The notes: generated from the sequence alone by a model not told the origin. Shown: positions 7,306 through 17,019, numbered from the stretch's first letter. The stretch: 64,000 bases of DNA from Chryseomicrobium aureum (GCF_016909155.1 NZ_JAFBFG010000001.1:124001-188000); one strand, 5' to 3'. Made by a program: numbers and translations.

Positions 7306-8874
7306 ATGAATACAAAAGAAGAAATACAAAGAAGACGGACATTTGCCATCATCTCTCACCCGGATGCTGGAAAAACGACGATGACTGAAAAACTACTTTA
7401 TTTTGGTGGAGCGATTCGTGACGCGGGTACAGTCAAAGGAAAGAAGACTGGAAAGTTTGCGACATCCGACTGGATGGAAATTGAAAAGCAACGTGGGATT
7501 TCTGTTACTTCATCCGTGATGCAGTTCGATTACCGCTCGAACCGAATTAACATACTGGATACACCGGGTCACCAAGATTTCTCGGAAGATACGTACCGCA
7601 CGTTGATGGCTGTCGATAGCGCAGTGATGATTGTCGACGCCGCAAAAGGAATCGAGGCACAGACACTAAAACTATTTAAAGTGTGTCGTATGCGTGGAAT
7701 TCCAATCTTTACATTTATCAATAAGCTCGATCGACAGGGAAAAGAACCATTAGAGTTAATGGAGGAAATCGAAGAAGTCCTAGAAATTGATTCATATGCA
7801 ATGAATTGGCCAATCGGGATGGGGAAAGAATTCTTAGGAATTTACGACCGCTACAACAATCGAATTGAACAGTTCAGAACGGATGAACAAGACCGCTTTT
7901 TAGAAGTAGATCAAGAGGGAGAGCTCGTAAATGCTCATCCAATGAAAGAAACTTCTTATTATAAGCAAGCAATGGAAGATATTCAGCTTTTAGCTGAGGC
8001 CGGAAATGACTTCGATGAAGAGCGCGTTAGAAGAGGAGAACTTACACCGGTATTCTTCGGAAGTGCTTTAACAAACTTTGGTGTTCAGACATTTTTAGAG
8101 ACCTATCTAGATTTTGCACCAAAACCACAAGCGCGTTTAACAAATGATGGAGAAGTTGTTGAGCCAGACTCAACTGATTTTGCTGGTTTTGTGTTTAAAA
8201 TTCAAGCCAATATGAATCCTGCACACCGTGACCGAATTGCGTTCGTACGAATCGTATCTGGAGAATTCACGCGTGGCATGAACGTGACATTAGCTCGAAC
8301 TGGAAAATCTTTTAAAGTTTCATCGTCTACTCAGTTTTTGGCAGATGACCGTGAAACGGTGGATTCAGCAGTTGCTGGAGACATCATCGGTTTGTATGAT
8401 GTGGGGAACTACCAGATTGGGGACACCGTAGTCGGTGGGAAGAAAGCTTTTGAATTTGAGAAGCTTCCACAGTTCACACCTGAGCTCTTTATGAAAGTCA
8501 CAGCTAAAAACGTAATGAAATCTAAACACTTCCATAAAGGGATTCTTCAGTTAGTACAAGAAGGGGCTATCCAGTACTACAAAACGTTGCATACGGAAGA
8601 TGTAATTCTTGGAGCGGTAGGCCAACTACAGTTCGAGGTATTTGAGCATCGCATGAAGAATGAATACAATGTTGAAGTGCGGATGGAACCAATTGGTTCA
8701 AAAGTAGCCCGGTGGATTGAAAATGAAGAAGAAGTAAAAGAGTCAATGACAGGTCCGCGGAGTATGTTAGTGCGCGATCGTTTTGACCGTTACGTATTCT
8801 TGTTTGAAAATGATTTTGCTATGCGCTGGTTCCAAGATAAATACGAACATTTAAAGTTATACAACTTATTATAA
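7306..8874 (+). CDS. prfC: Peptide chain release factor 3
   Basis: This 522-residue translational GTPase recycles RF1/RF2 from the ribosome after peptide release. GTPase motifs are clear: SHPDAGKTT (G1), the RGISVTSS switch region, DTPGHQDF (G3) and NKLD (G4). The C-terminal part carries the RF3-type domains ([20 protein letters not shown]). An AAGGAG site precedes the ATG. It is present in staphylococci and many Planococcaceae; from memory it is missing in B. subtilis. It is flanked by a promoter and a strong terminator, so it is likely monocistronic. Confidence 0.95.
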   Translation: MNTKEEIQRRRTFAIISHPDAGKTTMTEKLLYFGGAIRDAGTVKGKKTGKFATSDWMEIEKQRGISVTSSVMQFDYRSNRINILDTPGHQDFSEDTYRTLMAVDSAVMIVDAAKGIEAQTLKLFKVCRMRGIPIFTFINKLDRQGKEPLELMEEIEEVLEIDSYAMNWPIGMGKEFLGIYDRYNNRIEQFRTDEQDRFLEVDQEGELVNAHPMKETSYYKQAMEDIQLLAEAGNDFDEERVRRGELTPVFFGSALTNFGVQTFLETYLDFAPKPQARLTNDGEVVEPDSTDFAGFVFKIQANMNPAHRDRIAFVRIVSGEFTRGMNVTLARTGKSFKVSSSTQFLADDRETVDSAVAGDIIGLYDVGNYQIGDTVVGGKKAFEFEKLPQFTPELFMKVTAKNVMKSKHFHKGILQLVQEGAIQYYKTLHTEDVILGAVGQLQFEVFEHRMKNEYNVEVRMEPIGSKVARWIENEEEVKESMTGPRSMLVRDRFDRYVFLFENDFAMRWFQDKYEHLKLYNLL

Positions 8875-8880
8875 GAAATG

Positions 8881-8915
8881 CGAACAACTTTTGACGAAGT
8901 TGTTCGTTTTTTTTT
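8881..8915 (+). terminator. Rho-independent terminator of prfC
   Basis: A 10-bp stem (CGAACAACTT / AAGTTGTTCG) with a 6-base loop is followed by nine T residues. Confidence 0.92.
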
Positions 8916-8934
8916 CTCTTTCAAGTACTCCAAT

Positions 8935-8963
8935 TTGTAATCTTCCCGTAATAAATCTATGAT
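8935..8963 (+). promoter_or_regulatory. Candidate sigma-A promoter for the RND exporter gene
   Basis: TTGTAA, a 17-bp spacer and TATGAT end about 30 bp before the start codon at 8995. Confidence 0.55.
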
Positions 8964-8994
8964 TAAAGTAATGCACTTGGAAGGAGTCCGTTTT

Positions 8995-11900
8995 ATGAAC
9001 CTTAGTAAATTTTCAATTCGAAGACCAGTCTTTACATTGGTAACGATGCTGGTCATTCTCATACTGGGAGGTGTGTCTTTAACACGCATACCCGTCACGT
9101 TAATCCCAAACCTTAATCCACCAATCGGTGTAGTCGTTACAAATTATTCAGGTGCTTCACCTATTGAGGTGAATGAAAAATTAACAAGACCGCTTGAATC
9201 CCAATTCAGTACGCTTCCAGGTATTGAAACGGTAAGTAGCACCTCACAAGAAGGTGCAAACTTTATCCTGCTTCAGTTTGACTGGTCTACAAATATTGAC
9301 GATGTGCAACTCGATATATTACAACGGATTGATTTAGTCCCTTTACCTGAAGGTGCACAGCAACCACGTTTTTTAAAGTTTGATCCAGCACAATTTCCTG
9401 TCATTCAACTTGCCATCAATTCGACAGGAGAAGAAAATATTGCAGACCTTGCAGATGAAATCGAACAGCAACTTTTACGAACGGAAGGAGTTGCAAGTGT
9501 AAGTATTTCAGGGACTGTAGTGGAAGATATCTTAATTGATACAGATCCTGCTCTATTAGAAGAACAAGGGCTGACTTTGCAAGACGTTGTACAAGCGATT
9601 CAAGTATCCAATGTCTCGTTACCAGGGGAACCCATTCAAACAGAAGATAACCAAAGTTTAACGACACGCGTTGTTTCAAGTGTGACTTCTGCTGAAGATG
9701 TGGCTGCTCTAGCGATTACTGTGAATCCACTAGATGGTGAATCAATTACAGTCGATGATGTAGCGGACGTCCGAATTGGTGAGCGAAATCAATCAACAAT
9801 CACTCGAGCGAATGACGAGCCAGCGATTTTAGTATCGGTCTTCCAAGAATCCAGTGCGAATACAGCGAGTGTTTCAACGAACTTCCAAGAAAATTTAGAT
9901 GATCTATTGAGTCAACCAGAGTATGAAAATGTTCAAGCCAATATACTTTTTGATCAAGGAGATTATGTAAAATTAGCGATTAATAATATCGGTCAGTCTC
10001 TCCTATTTGGTGCAGTCTTTGCGATGTTAGTATTGTTTGCCTTCTTAAGAGGTATACGGAGTCCTATCATAGTAGGTGCTGCTATTCCGTACTCTGTCGT
10101 CGTAACGTTTGTATTGATGTACTTTACCGGCTTCTCTTTGAATATCATGACACTCGGAGCACTCGCACTAGGAATTGGAATGCTTGTGGATAACTCTATT
10201 GTCGTTATTGAAAATATCGAACGCCATATGGGTCTAGGAAAAGATAGAAAAGAAGCAGCACTTGAAGGTACAAAGGAGATGGCTGGAGCGATTACAGCGT
10301 CTACTTTAACAACTATTGCAGTATTCGTACCAGTGATTTTCTTGTCTGGACTAATTGGCCAGTTGTTTACAGAGTTTGCTTTAACGATATCCTTTAGTTT
10401 ATTTGCATCTTTAGTAGTCGCATTAACTATTATTCCAATGGCGGCAAGTCTTCTATTGAAAAAACCTAAAGGTAATATAGAAGCAAAAAGAAGACGCTCG
10501 CGCACATACAATAATTATGAAAAATCAATTAAATGGGCACTACGAAATCGTTTTGTGTTAGTAGGAGTTACGACAATTCTAATTGCTCTCTCTGTATTTG
10601 GCTTATTCCGTGTAGGAACAGAGTTCTTACCTGCTACAGATGAAGGATTTGTGACCGTCCAAGTAGAACTTCCGAACGGAGCTTCTGTGGATGCTACGGA
10701 AGAGGTTGTCACTGAGATAGAAGAATTATTTAAACAGCAAGAGGATGTAGAAGTCTATACTTCTTTAATCGGCAGCACGCAACAAGGTCAATCTCAAGGA
10801 TCAGGCTCACAAAATGAAGCCGAGATTTATGTGAAATTAACAGAACTTGATCAGAGAGATCGCTCTGTCTTTGCTTTTGTTGATGAAGTGCAACCGGTTG
10901 TAGAGGAACAAATAGGAGAGCGTGCTGAAGTAGAATTTGCACTTCAGACAGCAGCAGGATCAACACCGAACTCATTAACGTTTACAATGACTTCGTCGGA
11001 TAATCAAGCTTTAGAAGCAGCCGTAGCACAAGTAGAGTCTGACATCCGAGAGGATGAATTTGTGACGGAAGTTTCAAGTGATTTATCTGAAACTGTAGAT
11101 GAAGTAGTAATTTCAATTGATCGAGACCAAGCTCTCGATTATGGATTTGTACCTGCGCAAGTTGCACAGACCGTTACAGATGCAACTCGTGGTGTATTTG
11201 CCACGCAAATTGTCACCGAGCAAGATGATGTGTTTAGTGTCTTTGCTCAGTATCCAGACAATACGTACGAGTCAGCAGGAGAACTTGCAAACTTTAATTT
11301 GCGTGCGCCATCTGGTGGATTCGTAGCACTTGATGAACTAGCAGATATTTCAACTGTGTCTTCACCTGTTTCAATTCGTCAAGTCGATCAACAACGCGCT
11401 GTAACTGTCAATTTAACGTATGCATCTAGTCAAACATTAGGCGATATGTCTGCACGTGTAGATCAAATTATTGCAGACGCAGAACTACCTGAGTCTGTCG
11501 AAGTCACGTTTGGTGGAGATCGTGAGTTGTTGGAAGATGCAGCGGCAGACATGATAATGGCGATTATTTTGGCAGTTGTTTTAGTGTACTTGGTTATGGC
11601 AGCTCAATTCGAATCGTTTAAGTATCCATTTGTCATATTATTTACTGTTCCATTAATCATTATAGGTATTGGGATAGGATTATTTGTTACATCAACACCA
11701 CTTAGCATTCCGGCAGTAATTGGTGTGTTAATACTCGTCGGAATAGTTGTAAATAATGGAATTGTATTAGTAGACACGATTAACTCAAGAAAAGCGCAAG
11801 GCATTCCTTCTTATGAAGCAATTGTCTCAAGTTCTAAAGATCGTATTCGTCCAATATTGATGACCGCATTAACAACAATTCTCGGTCTTGTACCATTAGC

Positions 11901-12057
11901 TCTGGGTATTGGCGAAGGAACGGAGATTAACCAACCGATGGCAATAGCTGTAATCGGAGGTCTCGCATCGAGCACATTCTTTACACTTTATATCGTCCCA
12001 ATCATCTATAGTTTCTTAGATACCGAGACGAGAAGAAAGTCTAACCATCCTGTATAA
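8995..12057 (+). CDS. RND-family efflux transporter (SwrC/AcrB-like, HAE1 family)
   Basis: This 1020-residue proton-driven exporter has an N-terminal segment (FSIRRPVFTLVTMLVILILGG), two large extracytoplasmic loops, and two sets of membrane helices containing GIGMLVDNSIVVIENIERH and VGIVVNNGIVLVDTIN, the paired TM4 motifs of AcrB-type pumps. In B. subtilis the homologue SwrC gives self-resistance to surfactin and affects swarming. No membrane-fusion partner gene is adjacent, as in B. subtilis. AAGGAG precedes the ATG at 8995, which I prefer over an in-frame ATG 36 bases upstream. Substrates cannot be read from the sequence; amphipathic compounds are likely. Confidence 0.92.
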   Translation: MNLSKFSIRRPVFTLVTMLVILILGGVSLTRIPVTLIPNLNPPIGVVVTNYSGASPIEVNEKLTRPLESQFSTLPGIETVSSTSQEGANFILLQFDWSTNIDDVQLDILQRIDLVPLPEGAQQPRFLKFDPAQFPVIQLAINSTGEENIADLADEIEQQLLRTEGVASVSISGTVVEDILIDTDPALLEEQGLTLQDVVQAIQVSNVSLPGEPIQTEDNQSLTTRVVSSVTSAEDVAALAITVNPLDGESITVDDVADVRIGERNQSTITRANDEPAILVSVFQESSANTASVSTNFQENLDDLLSQPEYENVQANILFDQGDYVKLAINNIGQSLLFGAVFAMLVLFAFLRGIRSPIIVGAAIPYSVVVTFVLMYFTGFSLNIMTLGALALGIGMLVDNSIVVIENIERHMGLGKDRKEAALEGTKEMAGAITASTLTTIAVFVPVIFLSGLIGQLFTEFALTISFSLFASLVVALTIIPMAASLLLKKPKGNIEAKRRRSRTYNNYEKSIKWALRNRFVLVGVTTILIALSVFGLFRVGTEFLPATDEGFVTVQVELPNGASVDATEEVVTEIEELFKQQEDVEVYTSLIGSTQQGQSQGSGSQNEAEIYVKLTELDQRDRSVFAFVDEVQPVVEEQIGERAEVEFALQTAAGSTPNSLTFTMTSSDNQALEAAVAQVESDIREDEFVTEVSSDLSETVDEVVISIDRDQALDYGFVPAQVAQTVTDATRGVFATQIVTEQDDVFSVFAQYPDNTYESAGELANFNLRAPSGGFVALDELADISTVSSPVSIRQVDQQRAVTVNLTYASSQTLGDMSARVDQIIADAELPESVEVTFGGDRELLEDAAADMIMAIILAVVLVYLVMAAQFESFKYPFVILFTVPLIIIGIGIGLFVTSTPLSIPAVIGVLILVGIVVNNGIVLVDTINSRKAQGIPSYEAIVSSSKDRIRPILMTALTTILGLVPLALGIGEGTEINQPMAIAVIGGLASSTFFTLYIVPIIYSFLDTETRRKSNHPV

Positions 12058-12063
12058 TTTTTG

Positions 12064-12091
12064 TTTACAAAAAAAGTGGATATGCTATACT
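12064..12091 (+). promoter_or_regulatory. Promoter of the riboswitch-terC transcript
   Basis: TTTACA, a 16-bp spacer and TATACT lie about 35 bp before the first conserved base of the riboswitch. Confidence 0.7.
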
Positions 12092-12120
12092 ATTCCCATA
12101 ACAAAATAGACCTTGACTCT

Positions 12121-12254
12121 TTGTCAAAGGGGAGTAGCTTTAGGGGAGACCCTAATTCATAGTCGTCATCTCGTGGCTTGTGCCATTGGTTATGAATGGT
12201 AGATTACATCTGCTTAGCAAGACCTTTGCCTTTTATTAGGCATAGGTCTTTTTT
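12121..12254 (+). promoter_or_regulatory. yybP-ykoY (manganese) riboswitch with overlapping terminator
   Basis: The leader holds the signature strings of this class: CAAAGGGGAGTAGC, an internal hairpin TTAGGGGAGACCCTAA, AGTCGTCA, and the closing strand GCAAGACCTTTGCC. The P1 strand CAAAGG (12125-12130) can pair with CCTTTG (12223-12228). The same 3' strand, AGACCTTTGCC (12220-12230), alternatively pairs with GGCATAGGTCT (12239-12249) to make a terminator followed by six T residues. These two pairings exclude each other, which implies transcriptional control: Mn2+ binding should stabilise P1 and let transcription read into the terC gene. Mn2+ sensing by this class is established; its action here is inferred. 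Confidence 0.92.
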
Positions 12255-12280
12255 GTTTCAAAAAATAAGGACTGAGCGAG

Positions 12281-13042
12281 ATGGAAATACTATTAGAATA
12301 TGGATGGGTACTTCTTGTACTAATCTTGTTAGAAGGTCTTTTAGCTGCTGATAACGCAGTCGTGATGGCCGTAATGGTAAAGCATTTACCACGAGAGCAA
12401 CAAAAGAAAGCTTTGTTTTATGGATTAATGGGAGCTTTTATCTTCCGATTCGCTGCATTATTCCTAATCACATTCTTAGTGAATATCTGGCAGGTGCAAG
12501 CACTTGGAGCAGCTTATTTACTTTTCATTTCCATAAAACATATATGGGATCAAAGAAGGCACAAGGAAGAATTAGCGGACACGCATAAACTTGAAACAAA
12601 AGGCTCAGGATTCTGGATGACTGTATTAAAAGTAGAACTGGCCGATATCGCTTTTGCAATCGATTCGATGCTGGCAGCTGTAGCGATTGCTGTTACACTT
12701 CCTGAAGTCGGCAATAGTGTAATTGGTGGGATCAACGGTGGCCAATTTGCTGTTATGTTCTTCGGTGGGATAGTCGGATTAATTATTATGCGTTTTGCTG
12801 CACATAAGTTTGTTCAGCTACTTGCAAAGTTTCCTTCCCTTGAAACTGCTGCTTTCTTGATTGTCGGCTGGGTAGGAGTGAAACTATTGGTTCTTACACT
12901 GTCACATCCGGATATTCAAATTCTTGATGAGCACTTCCCACACTCGACAGAATGGAAACTTATCTTCTGGTCTGTACTAGTAGTGATTGCAGTTGGTGGT
13001 TATTTGCTTGGTGTTCGACAAAACCGAAAAGTAGAAGCGTAA
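12281..13042 (+). CDS. TerC family membrane protein, probable manganese exporter
   Basis: This 253-residue integral membrane protein has about seven membrane helices. The two TerC acidic motifs are visible: EGLLAADNAVVMA in the first helix region and ELADIAFAIDSMLAAVAIA in the middle, each carrying Asp/Glu residues thought to bind metal. B. subtilis homologues (YkoY, MeeF/MeeY group) export or deliver Mn2+. The upstream yybP-ykoY riboswitch supports a manganese role directly. The start ATG follows AAGGACTGAGCGAG. It is monocistronic, with a terminator 10 bp downstream. Confidence 0.92.
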   Translation: MEILLEYGWVLLVLILLEGLLAADNAVVMAVMVKHLPREQQKKALFYGLMGAFIFRFAALFLITFLVNIWQVQALGAAYLLFISIKHIWDQRRHKEELADTHKLETKGSGFWMTVLKVELADIAFAIDSMLAAVAIAVTLPEVGNSVIGGINGGQFAVMFFGGIVGLIIMRFAAHKFVQLLAKFPSLETAAFLIVGWVGVKLLVLTLSHPDIQILDEHFPHSTEWKLIFWSVLVVIAVGGYLLGVRQNRKVEA

Positions 13043-13051
13043 AAGAAAAAA

Positions 13052-13076
13052 ATAGGAGAATTCCTATCTTTTTTTT
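13052..13076 (+). terminator. Terminator after the terC-family gene
   Basis: A 6-bp stem (ATAGGA / TCCTAT) with a 4-base loop is preceded by an A-run and followed by CTTTTTTTT. Confidence 0.75.
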
Positions 13077-13113
13077 CATCAGTTTTCTATACTAGGAGAA
13101 AGGAGACATAAGC

Positions 13114-14466
13114 ATGAAACAAGTACCTATTCCATCTACTAAAAGTTTTACTCCTGCACAAATCATTGTTTCCTATTACTTTATAGCGATTGCGATTTCT
13201 GTAGGACTGCTCTCTTTACCGGGAGTAAAAGAAGTAGACGCAAGTTTATCGTTTATTGACAAAGTATTTGTAGCAGTTAGCGCAGTCAGCGTGACAGGCC
13301 TTTCACCAGTAAATATTGCAGATACTTTCACTTCATTTGGTTACGTCATTATTATGATGATTCTTCAGCTTGGTGGTATTGGTATTATGTCAATCGGTAC
13401 GTTTATCTGGTTGCTTGCAGGAAAAAAAATCGGATTACGTGAACGACAGTTAATTATGATTGACCATAACCAACCAACATTAGCTGGAGTCGTCAAGTTG
13501 ATTCGAGAAATTGTGAAAATTCTTCTTCTCATTCAATTGGTTGGAGCTATTATTCTATCGCTTTATTTTATGCAATTTTATGACGATACACGTTTTGCCA
13601 TATTAAATGGTGTGTTTTCTACTATTTCAGCAACTACAAACGGTGGATTTGATATAAATGGAGATTCACTTCAAGCCTTTCGCAGTGATTACTTTGTGCA
13701 AACTATCCATATGCTCTTGATTATTTTAGGCGCCATTGGTTTCCCTGTTTTAATCGAAGTAAAAGAGTTTTTATCAAATAAAAATAAGACGTTCCGCTTT
13801 TCTCTTTTTACTAAAATCACTACAGTTACATATGGTGCATTGTTGATAATCGGAGCCATCGGAATTTTTATCATCGAATATTTTAATACATTCCGCTATT
13901 TAAGTTGGCATGATGCAGTTTTTGGTGCACTCTTTCATTCTGTTTCTGCGCGTTCAGGTGGACTCACAACGATGAATGTGGAATTATTCAATCAAGGAAC
14001 AAACTTTTTTATGTCTTTCTTAATGTTTATCGGAGCTTCTCCTAGCTCTGTGGGTGGAGGAATACGAACAACAACATTTGCGATTGCCTTACTTTTTTTA
14101 ATTAACTTTTCACGAGGGAAGAACCAAATTCAAATCTTTGGTCGAGAAATTCATTTAATTGATGTTTTCCGATCCTATGCAGTGATATTGCTTGCGGCAA
14201 TGATGGTGATTTTTGCTACAATTCTTTTAACAATTACAGAACCAACTATTCCAATACCCGCGCTGATCTTTGAAATTACAAGTGCGTTTGGAACGTGTGG
14301 AATGTCACTCGGGGTTACCGATGAGTTATCGACCGTAGGAAAAGTGACAATCATGTTGCTAATGTTTATAGGGCGAGTCGGCATTATCTCGTTCCTTTTC
14401 ACTCTAGGAGGTAAATCGAATTCAACCAAATTCCATTATCCAAAAGAGCGCGTAATTATTGGCTAA
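13114..14466 (+). CDS. KtrB/KtrD-type potassium uptake channel subunit (TrkH family)
   Basis: This 450-residue membrane protein has four repeated M1-P-M2 units. Four selectivity-filter loops can be picked out: SAVSVTGLSPV, SATTNGGFDI, SARSGGLTTM and TSAFGTCGMSLG, each with the conserved glycine. It moves K+ (often Na+-dependent) when paired with a cytoplasmic RCK ring protein. No ktrA/C gene is adjacent, but a ktrC homologue is at 28.1 kb, the arrangement seen for KtrCD in B. subtilis. AAAGGAG precedes the ATG by 8 bases. I cannot distinguish KtrB from KtrD by eye. Confidence 0.9.
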   Translation: MKQVPIPSTKSFTPAQIIVSYYFIAIAISVGLLSLPGVKEVDASLSFIDKVFVAVSAVSVTGLSPVNIADTFTSFGYVIIMMILQLGGIGIMSIGTFIWLLAGKKIGLRERQLIMIDHNQPTLAGVVKLIREIVKILLLIQLVGAIILSLYFMQFYDDTRFAILNGVFSTISATTNGGFDINGDSLQAFRSDYFVQTIHMLLIILGAIGFPVLIEVKEFLSNKNKTFRFSLFTKITTVTYGALLIIGAIGIFIIEYFNTFRYLSWHDAVFGALFHSVSARSGGLTTMNVELFNQGTNFFMSFLMFIGASPSSVGGGIRTTTFAIALLFLINFSRGKNQIQIFGREIHLIDVFRSYAVILLAAMMVIFATILLTITEPTIPIPALIFEITSAFGTCGMSLGVTDELSTVGKVTIMLLMFIGRVGIISFLFTLGGKSNSTKFHYPKERVIIG

Positions 14467-14468
14467 TA

Positions 14469-14505
14469 AAAAACCAGATTCCTTTTTAGGAAACTGGTTT
14501 TTTTT
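14469..14505. terminator. Bidirectional terminator between convergent genes
   Basis: AAAAACCAGATTCCT pairs with AGGAAACTGGTTTTT (one mismatch), with T-runs on both sides. The stop codon of the leftward radical SAM gene (14486-14488) lies in the loop. Confidence 0.88.
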
Positions 14506-16198
14506 CTGTTCGGGCTTCAAAATGTACATGTGGTGTATCAAAAAAGTATAGAATTGGAGCTATCCCATCATTTGTCATCATTTCTGTAACAAACGCTTTT
14601 TTGAAAAGTTCACGCTCGAATATCTGATTGGTGAGGAGGTAATCATAGTTTTCCCGACTTCGTAAAACCTCATGTAACAATTCTGAACGTTGTTGCTGAT
14701 TGATTGTCTCGTTCCACCAAACACTGCGAGGAATAAACTTTTGATGGGCGAGATAGTCGAATTTCATTTCAGACAAAATCGCATCGTCCCATAGATTTTC
14801 TGATAGTAGAAAGCTTTGCAACCGAGTAAACAAGTCATCGAACTGATGACCAATTCTAGACCAATTATGACCTTCCCAATATCCGCCAAATTTTTGGAAG
14901 AAATCAAATGGAGATTCAAAACTATGCGTTACAAGATACTCGATTGTTCGCTGGAACTTTTGACTATTCCAATACTTTTCTAAAATATCTTCTACTTGTT
15001 TAATTTTTATAATTTCATCAAAGGATAATACAGAATTCCCTACAATTTCGTAAGGCGCCTGATCTACATACTGATAGCCATATTTTTCAGCATCAATTCG
15101 TAATCCGGTTCCTCGCAATAATTTCAGAAACCCTAATTGTAATTCTTCTGGACGAAGTGCAAACACATCATTAAACGTTTTACGGAAAGAATTGTAGTCT
15201 TCTTCCGGCAGACCAGCGATTAAATCAAGGTGTTGATCAATTTTGCCACCATCTCGAACCATCGTTACAGTACGCGTTAACTTTTCGAAATTTTGACGAC
15301 GTTTCACCAAATCATTCGTGTGATCATTTGTTGATTGCACGCCGATTTCAAAACGGAATAAACCCTTAGGTGCATGATCATTCAAATATTGAATTACTTC
15401 GGGACGCATAATGTCTGCTGTAATCTCAAACTGGAACACTACACCTGGTTGATGTTCTGTAATGAGGAACTCGAACATCTCCATAGCATAGCTTCGAGAG
15501 ATGTTAAAAGTCCGGTCGACAAATTTAATTACTTTAGCGCCATTTTTCATCAAGTAGCGGATATCCTCTTTGACATGCTCACGTGCAAAGTAACGAACGC
15601 CTACTTCAATGGATGATAGGCAGAATTGACATGAAAATGGACATCCACGGCTAGTCTCGATATAAGTCACACGTTTGCCTAACTCTGCAATATCGGCTGG
15701 GTCACGGTAAGGAGATGGGGAAGTACGAAGATCTAATTTAGCAGGTAGAGCGTGCATCTTAAATCTGCCATCCACCATATAGGCAATGCCTGCAACTTCT
15801 TCAAGTTCGCGAGTACCCGACTGATACTGGAGAAATTGTTTAAATGTCTCTTCTCCTTCTCCAACTACAATGTAATCTACTTCAGGATGATTTTTTAGCC
15901 AATGATTTGTGTCATAGGAGACTTCAGGACCACCCAATATGATTGTAGTCTGCGGAGAAATCAACTTATACATAGCCACAACTTTTAGCGTTTCTTCGAT
16001 ATTCCAAATATAGCAACTAAATCCGAGAACATCAGGCTTGTATTGATGAATCTCACTTACAATAGCGAGTGTAGGGTCCTTGATAGTAAATTCTTTTAAC
16101 TGAATCGAAAACTCATCTTCAGAATAAGCCTTAAGGTGTCGAATGGCTAAGTTTGTATGAATATATTTTGCATTTAATGTCGTTAATAATATGTTCAT
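14486..16198 (-). CDS. B12-binding domain-containing radical SAM protein
   Basis: This 570-residue protein has an N-terminal cobalamin-binding fold (about residues 1-140, including LGFSCYIWNIEET and LGGPEVSYD), a radical SAM barrel with the cluster motif ETSRGCPFSCQFC (three cysteines near 185-192), and a C-terminal domain of the DUF4080 type. It belongs to the family of cytoplasmic B12-dependent radical SAM enzymes, many of which are methyltransferases. The substrate is unknown and no pathway genes are adjacent. The start ATG is preceded by AAAGGAAG. It is convergent with the K+ channel gene and shares its terminator hairpin. Confidence 0.88.
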   Translation of the reverse strand: MNILLTTLNAKYIHTNLAIRHLKAYSEDEFSIQLKEFTIKDPTLAIVSEIHQYKPDVLGFSCYIWNIEETLKVVAMYKLISPQTTIILGGPEVSYDTNHWLKNHPEVDYIVVGEGEETFKQFLQYQSGTRELEEVAGIAYMVDGRFKMHALPAKLDLRTSPSPYRDPADIAELGKRVTYIETSRGCPFSCQFCLSSIEVGVRYFAREHVKEDIRYLMKNGAKVIKFVDRTFNISRSYAMEMFEFLITEHQPGVVFQFEITADIMRPEVIQYLNDHAPKGLFRFEIGVQSTNDHTNDLVKRRQNFEKLTRTVTMVRDGGKIDQHLDLIAGLPEEDYNSFRKTFNDVFALRPEELQLGFLKLLRGTGLRIDAEKYGYQYVDQAPYEIVGNSVLSFDEIIKIKQVEDILEKYWNSQKFQRTIEYLVTHSFESPFDFFQKFGGYWEGHNWSRIGHQFDDLFTRLQSFLLSENLWDDAILSEMKFDYLAHQKFIPRSVWWNETINQQQRSELLHEVLRSRENYDYLLTNQIFERELFKKAFVTEMMTNDGIAPILYFFDTPHVHFEARTEKKPVS

Positions 16199-16263
16199 GG
16201 AATCTTCCTTTCATCCTTATTATTCTATCAGGCAGACCCTGTCGACAATATAGGAAAATAATA

Positions 16264-16499
16264 CTATGCGCATTCAGACGCAGAGATAAGTATTCATGAC
16301 CCAGGGAACTGGGATAGATTTAGAGAACTTACAGCAATACTTCCATCCATTCTTCACGACTAAGAAGAGTGGTACAGGTTTGGGGCTTGCCCATGCTGCA
16401 CGCGTAATGGAAGAAATGAAGGGGAGAATCGAAGTAGCCAACAACTTAGCTGGAGGCGCAAGTTTTTATTTCTATTTTCCTAGTGTAGTAAAGAACTGA
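16264..16499 (+). pseudogene. Remnant of a sensor histidine kinase (ATPase domain 3' end), frameshifted
   Basis: The downstream part reads QGTGIDLENLQQYFHPFF then a G2 box (SGTGLGLAHAARVMEEM) and a typical kinase C-terminus. In the upstream frame, 16275-16299 reads DAEISIHD, the strand that normally precedes the G1 box. Removing one C from the CCC at 16300-16302 would join the two parts as DAEISIHDQGTGI, a standard kinase G1 motif. A TAA occurs about five codons before the DAEISIHD stretch, and nothing of the phosphoacceptor or sensor domains remains. It is a decayed fragment between the radical SAM gene and the marR gene, not a functional kinase. Confidence 0.8.
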
Positions 16500-16501
16500 T
16501 T

Positions 16502-16530
16502 TTGACATCTTATTCCTTACCCTCTATAAT
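16502..16530 (+). promoter_or_regulatory. Consensus sigma-A promoter for the marR gene
   Basis: TTGACA, exactly 17 bp, and TATAAT: a perfect match to the vegetative consensus, ending 36 bp before the ATG. Such a strong promoter on a regulator gene suggests repression, probably by its own product. No clear palindromic operator overlaps it. Confidence 0.92.
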
Positions 16531-16566
16531 TGTACTCAGCGTAAATGGAGATGGGTGGGACAAATT

Positions 16567-17016
16567 ATGGTATCTGAAAATGAGCGTTTAGAAGCTCTCA
16601 AGTTATTTATTGTACTTTCTAGATCTCACAAAGTACTTCATGAATCTACAAATCAATTTTTTCAAGATAATGGTCTGAATCCAACAGAATTTGCAGTGTT
16701 GGAGCTGCTGTATCACAAGGGGAGACAAGCATTACAAAAAATTGGAAGTGAGATATTGTTAGCGAGTGGATCGATTACGTATGTAGTGGATAAGTTGGAG
16801 CGTAGAGGACTCATTAATCGAATTGCGAGTGAGGAAGATCGTCGTGTAACATACGCTGAAATTTCACCACAAGGAAGAGCCTTTATGGAAGAGCTATTCC
16901 CTAAACACGAGATTCAACTTGTTGAGTTGCTAAATGTTTTAACCTCTGAAGAAAAGCAAACATTAACAACATTATTGAGAAAGCTAGGACTTTCCATAAA
17001 AAATCTTTCAGAATAA
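16567..17016 (+). CDS. MarR family transcriptional regulator
   Basis: This 149-residue winged-helix repressor has a first dimerisation helix (LEALKLFIVLSRSHKVLHES), a recognition helix region (SGSITYVVDKLERRGLINR), and the wing with the DRR signature (SEEDRRVTYAEIS). It is closest in feel to the MhqR/YkvE group, which responds to quinones or related electrophiles. It has no cysteine near residue 15, so OhrR-type peroxide sensing is unlikely. I placed the start at the ATG (16567) behind GGTGGG; a GTG at 16555 with GGAG upstream is possible. It is monocistronic, so its targets are elsewhere or it regulates itself. Confidence 0.85.
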   Translation: MVSENERLEALKLFIVLSRSHKVLHESTNQFFQDNGLNPTEFAVLELLYHKGRQALQKIGSEILLASGSITYVVDKLERRGLINRIASEEDRRVTYAEISPQGRAFMEELFPKHEIQLVELLNVLTSEEKQTLTTLLRKLGLSIKNLSE

Positions 17017-17019
17017 AAT

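Noticed and set aside
10515-11167. Long open frames opposite the RND exporter gene
   Set aside because: Antisense to a clear 1020-residue transporter, with no ribosome sites.
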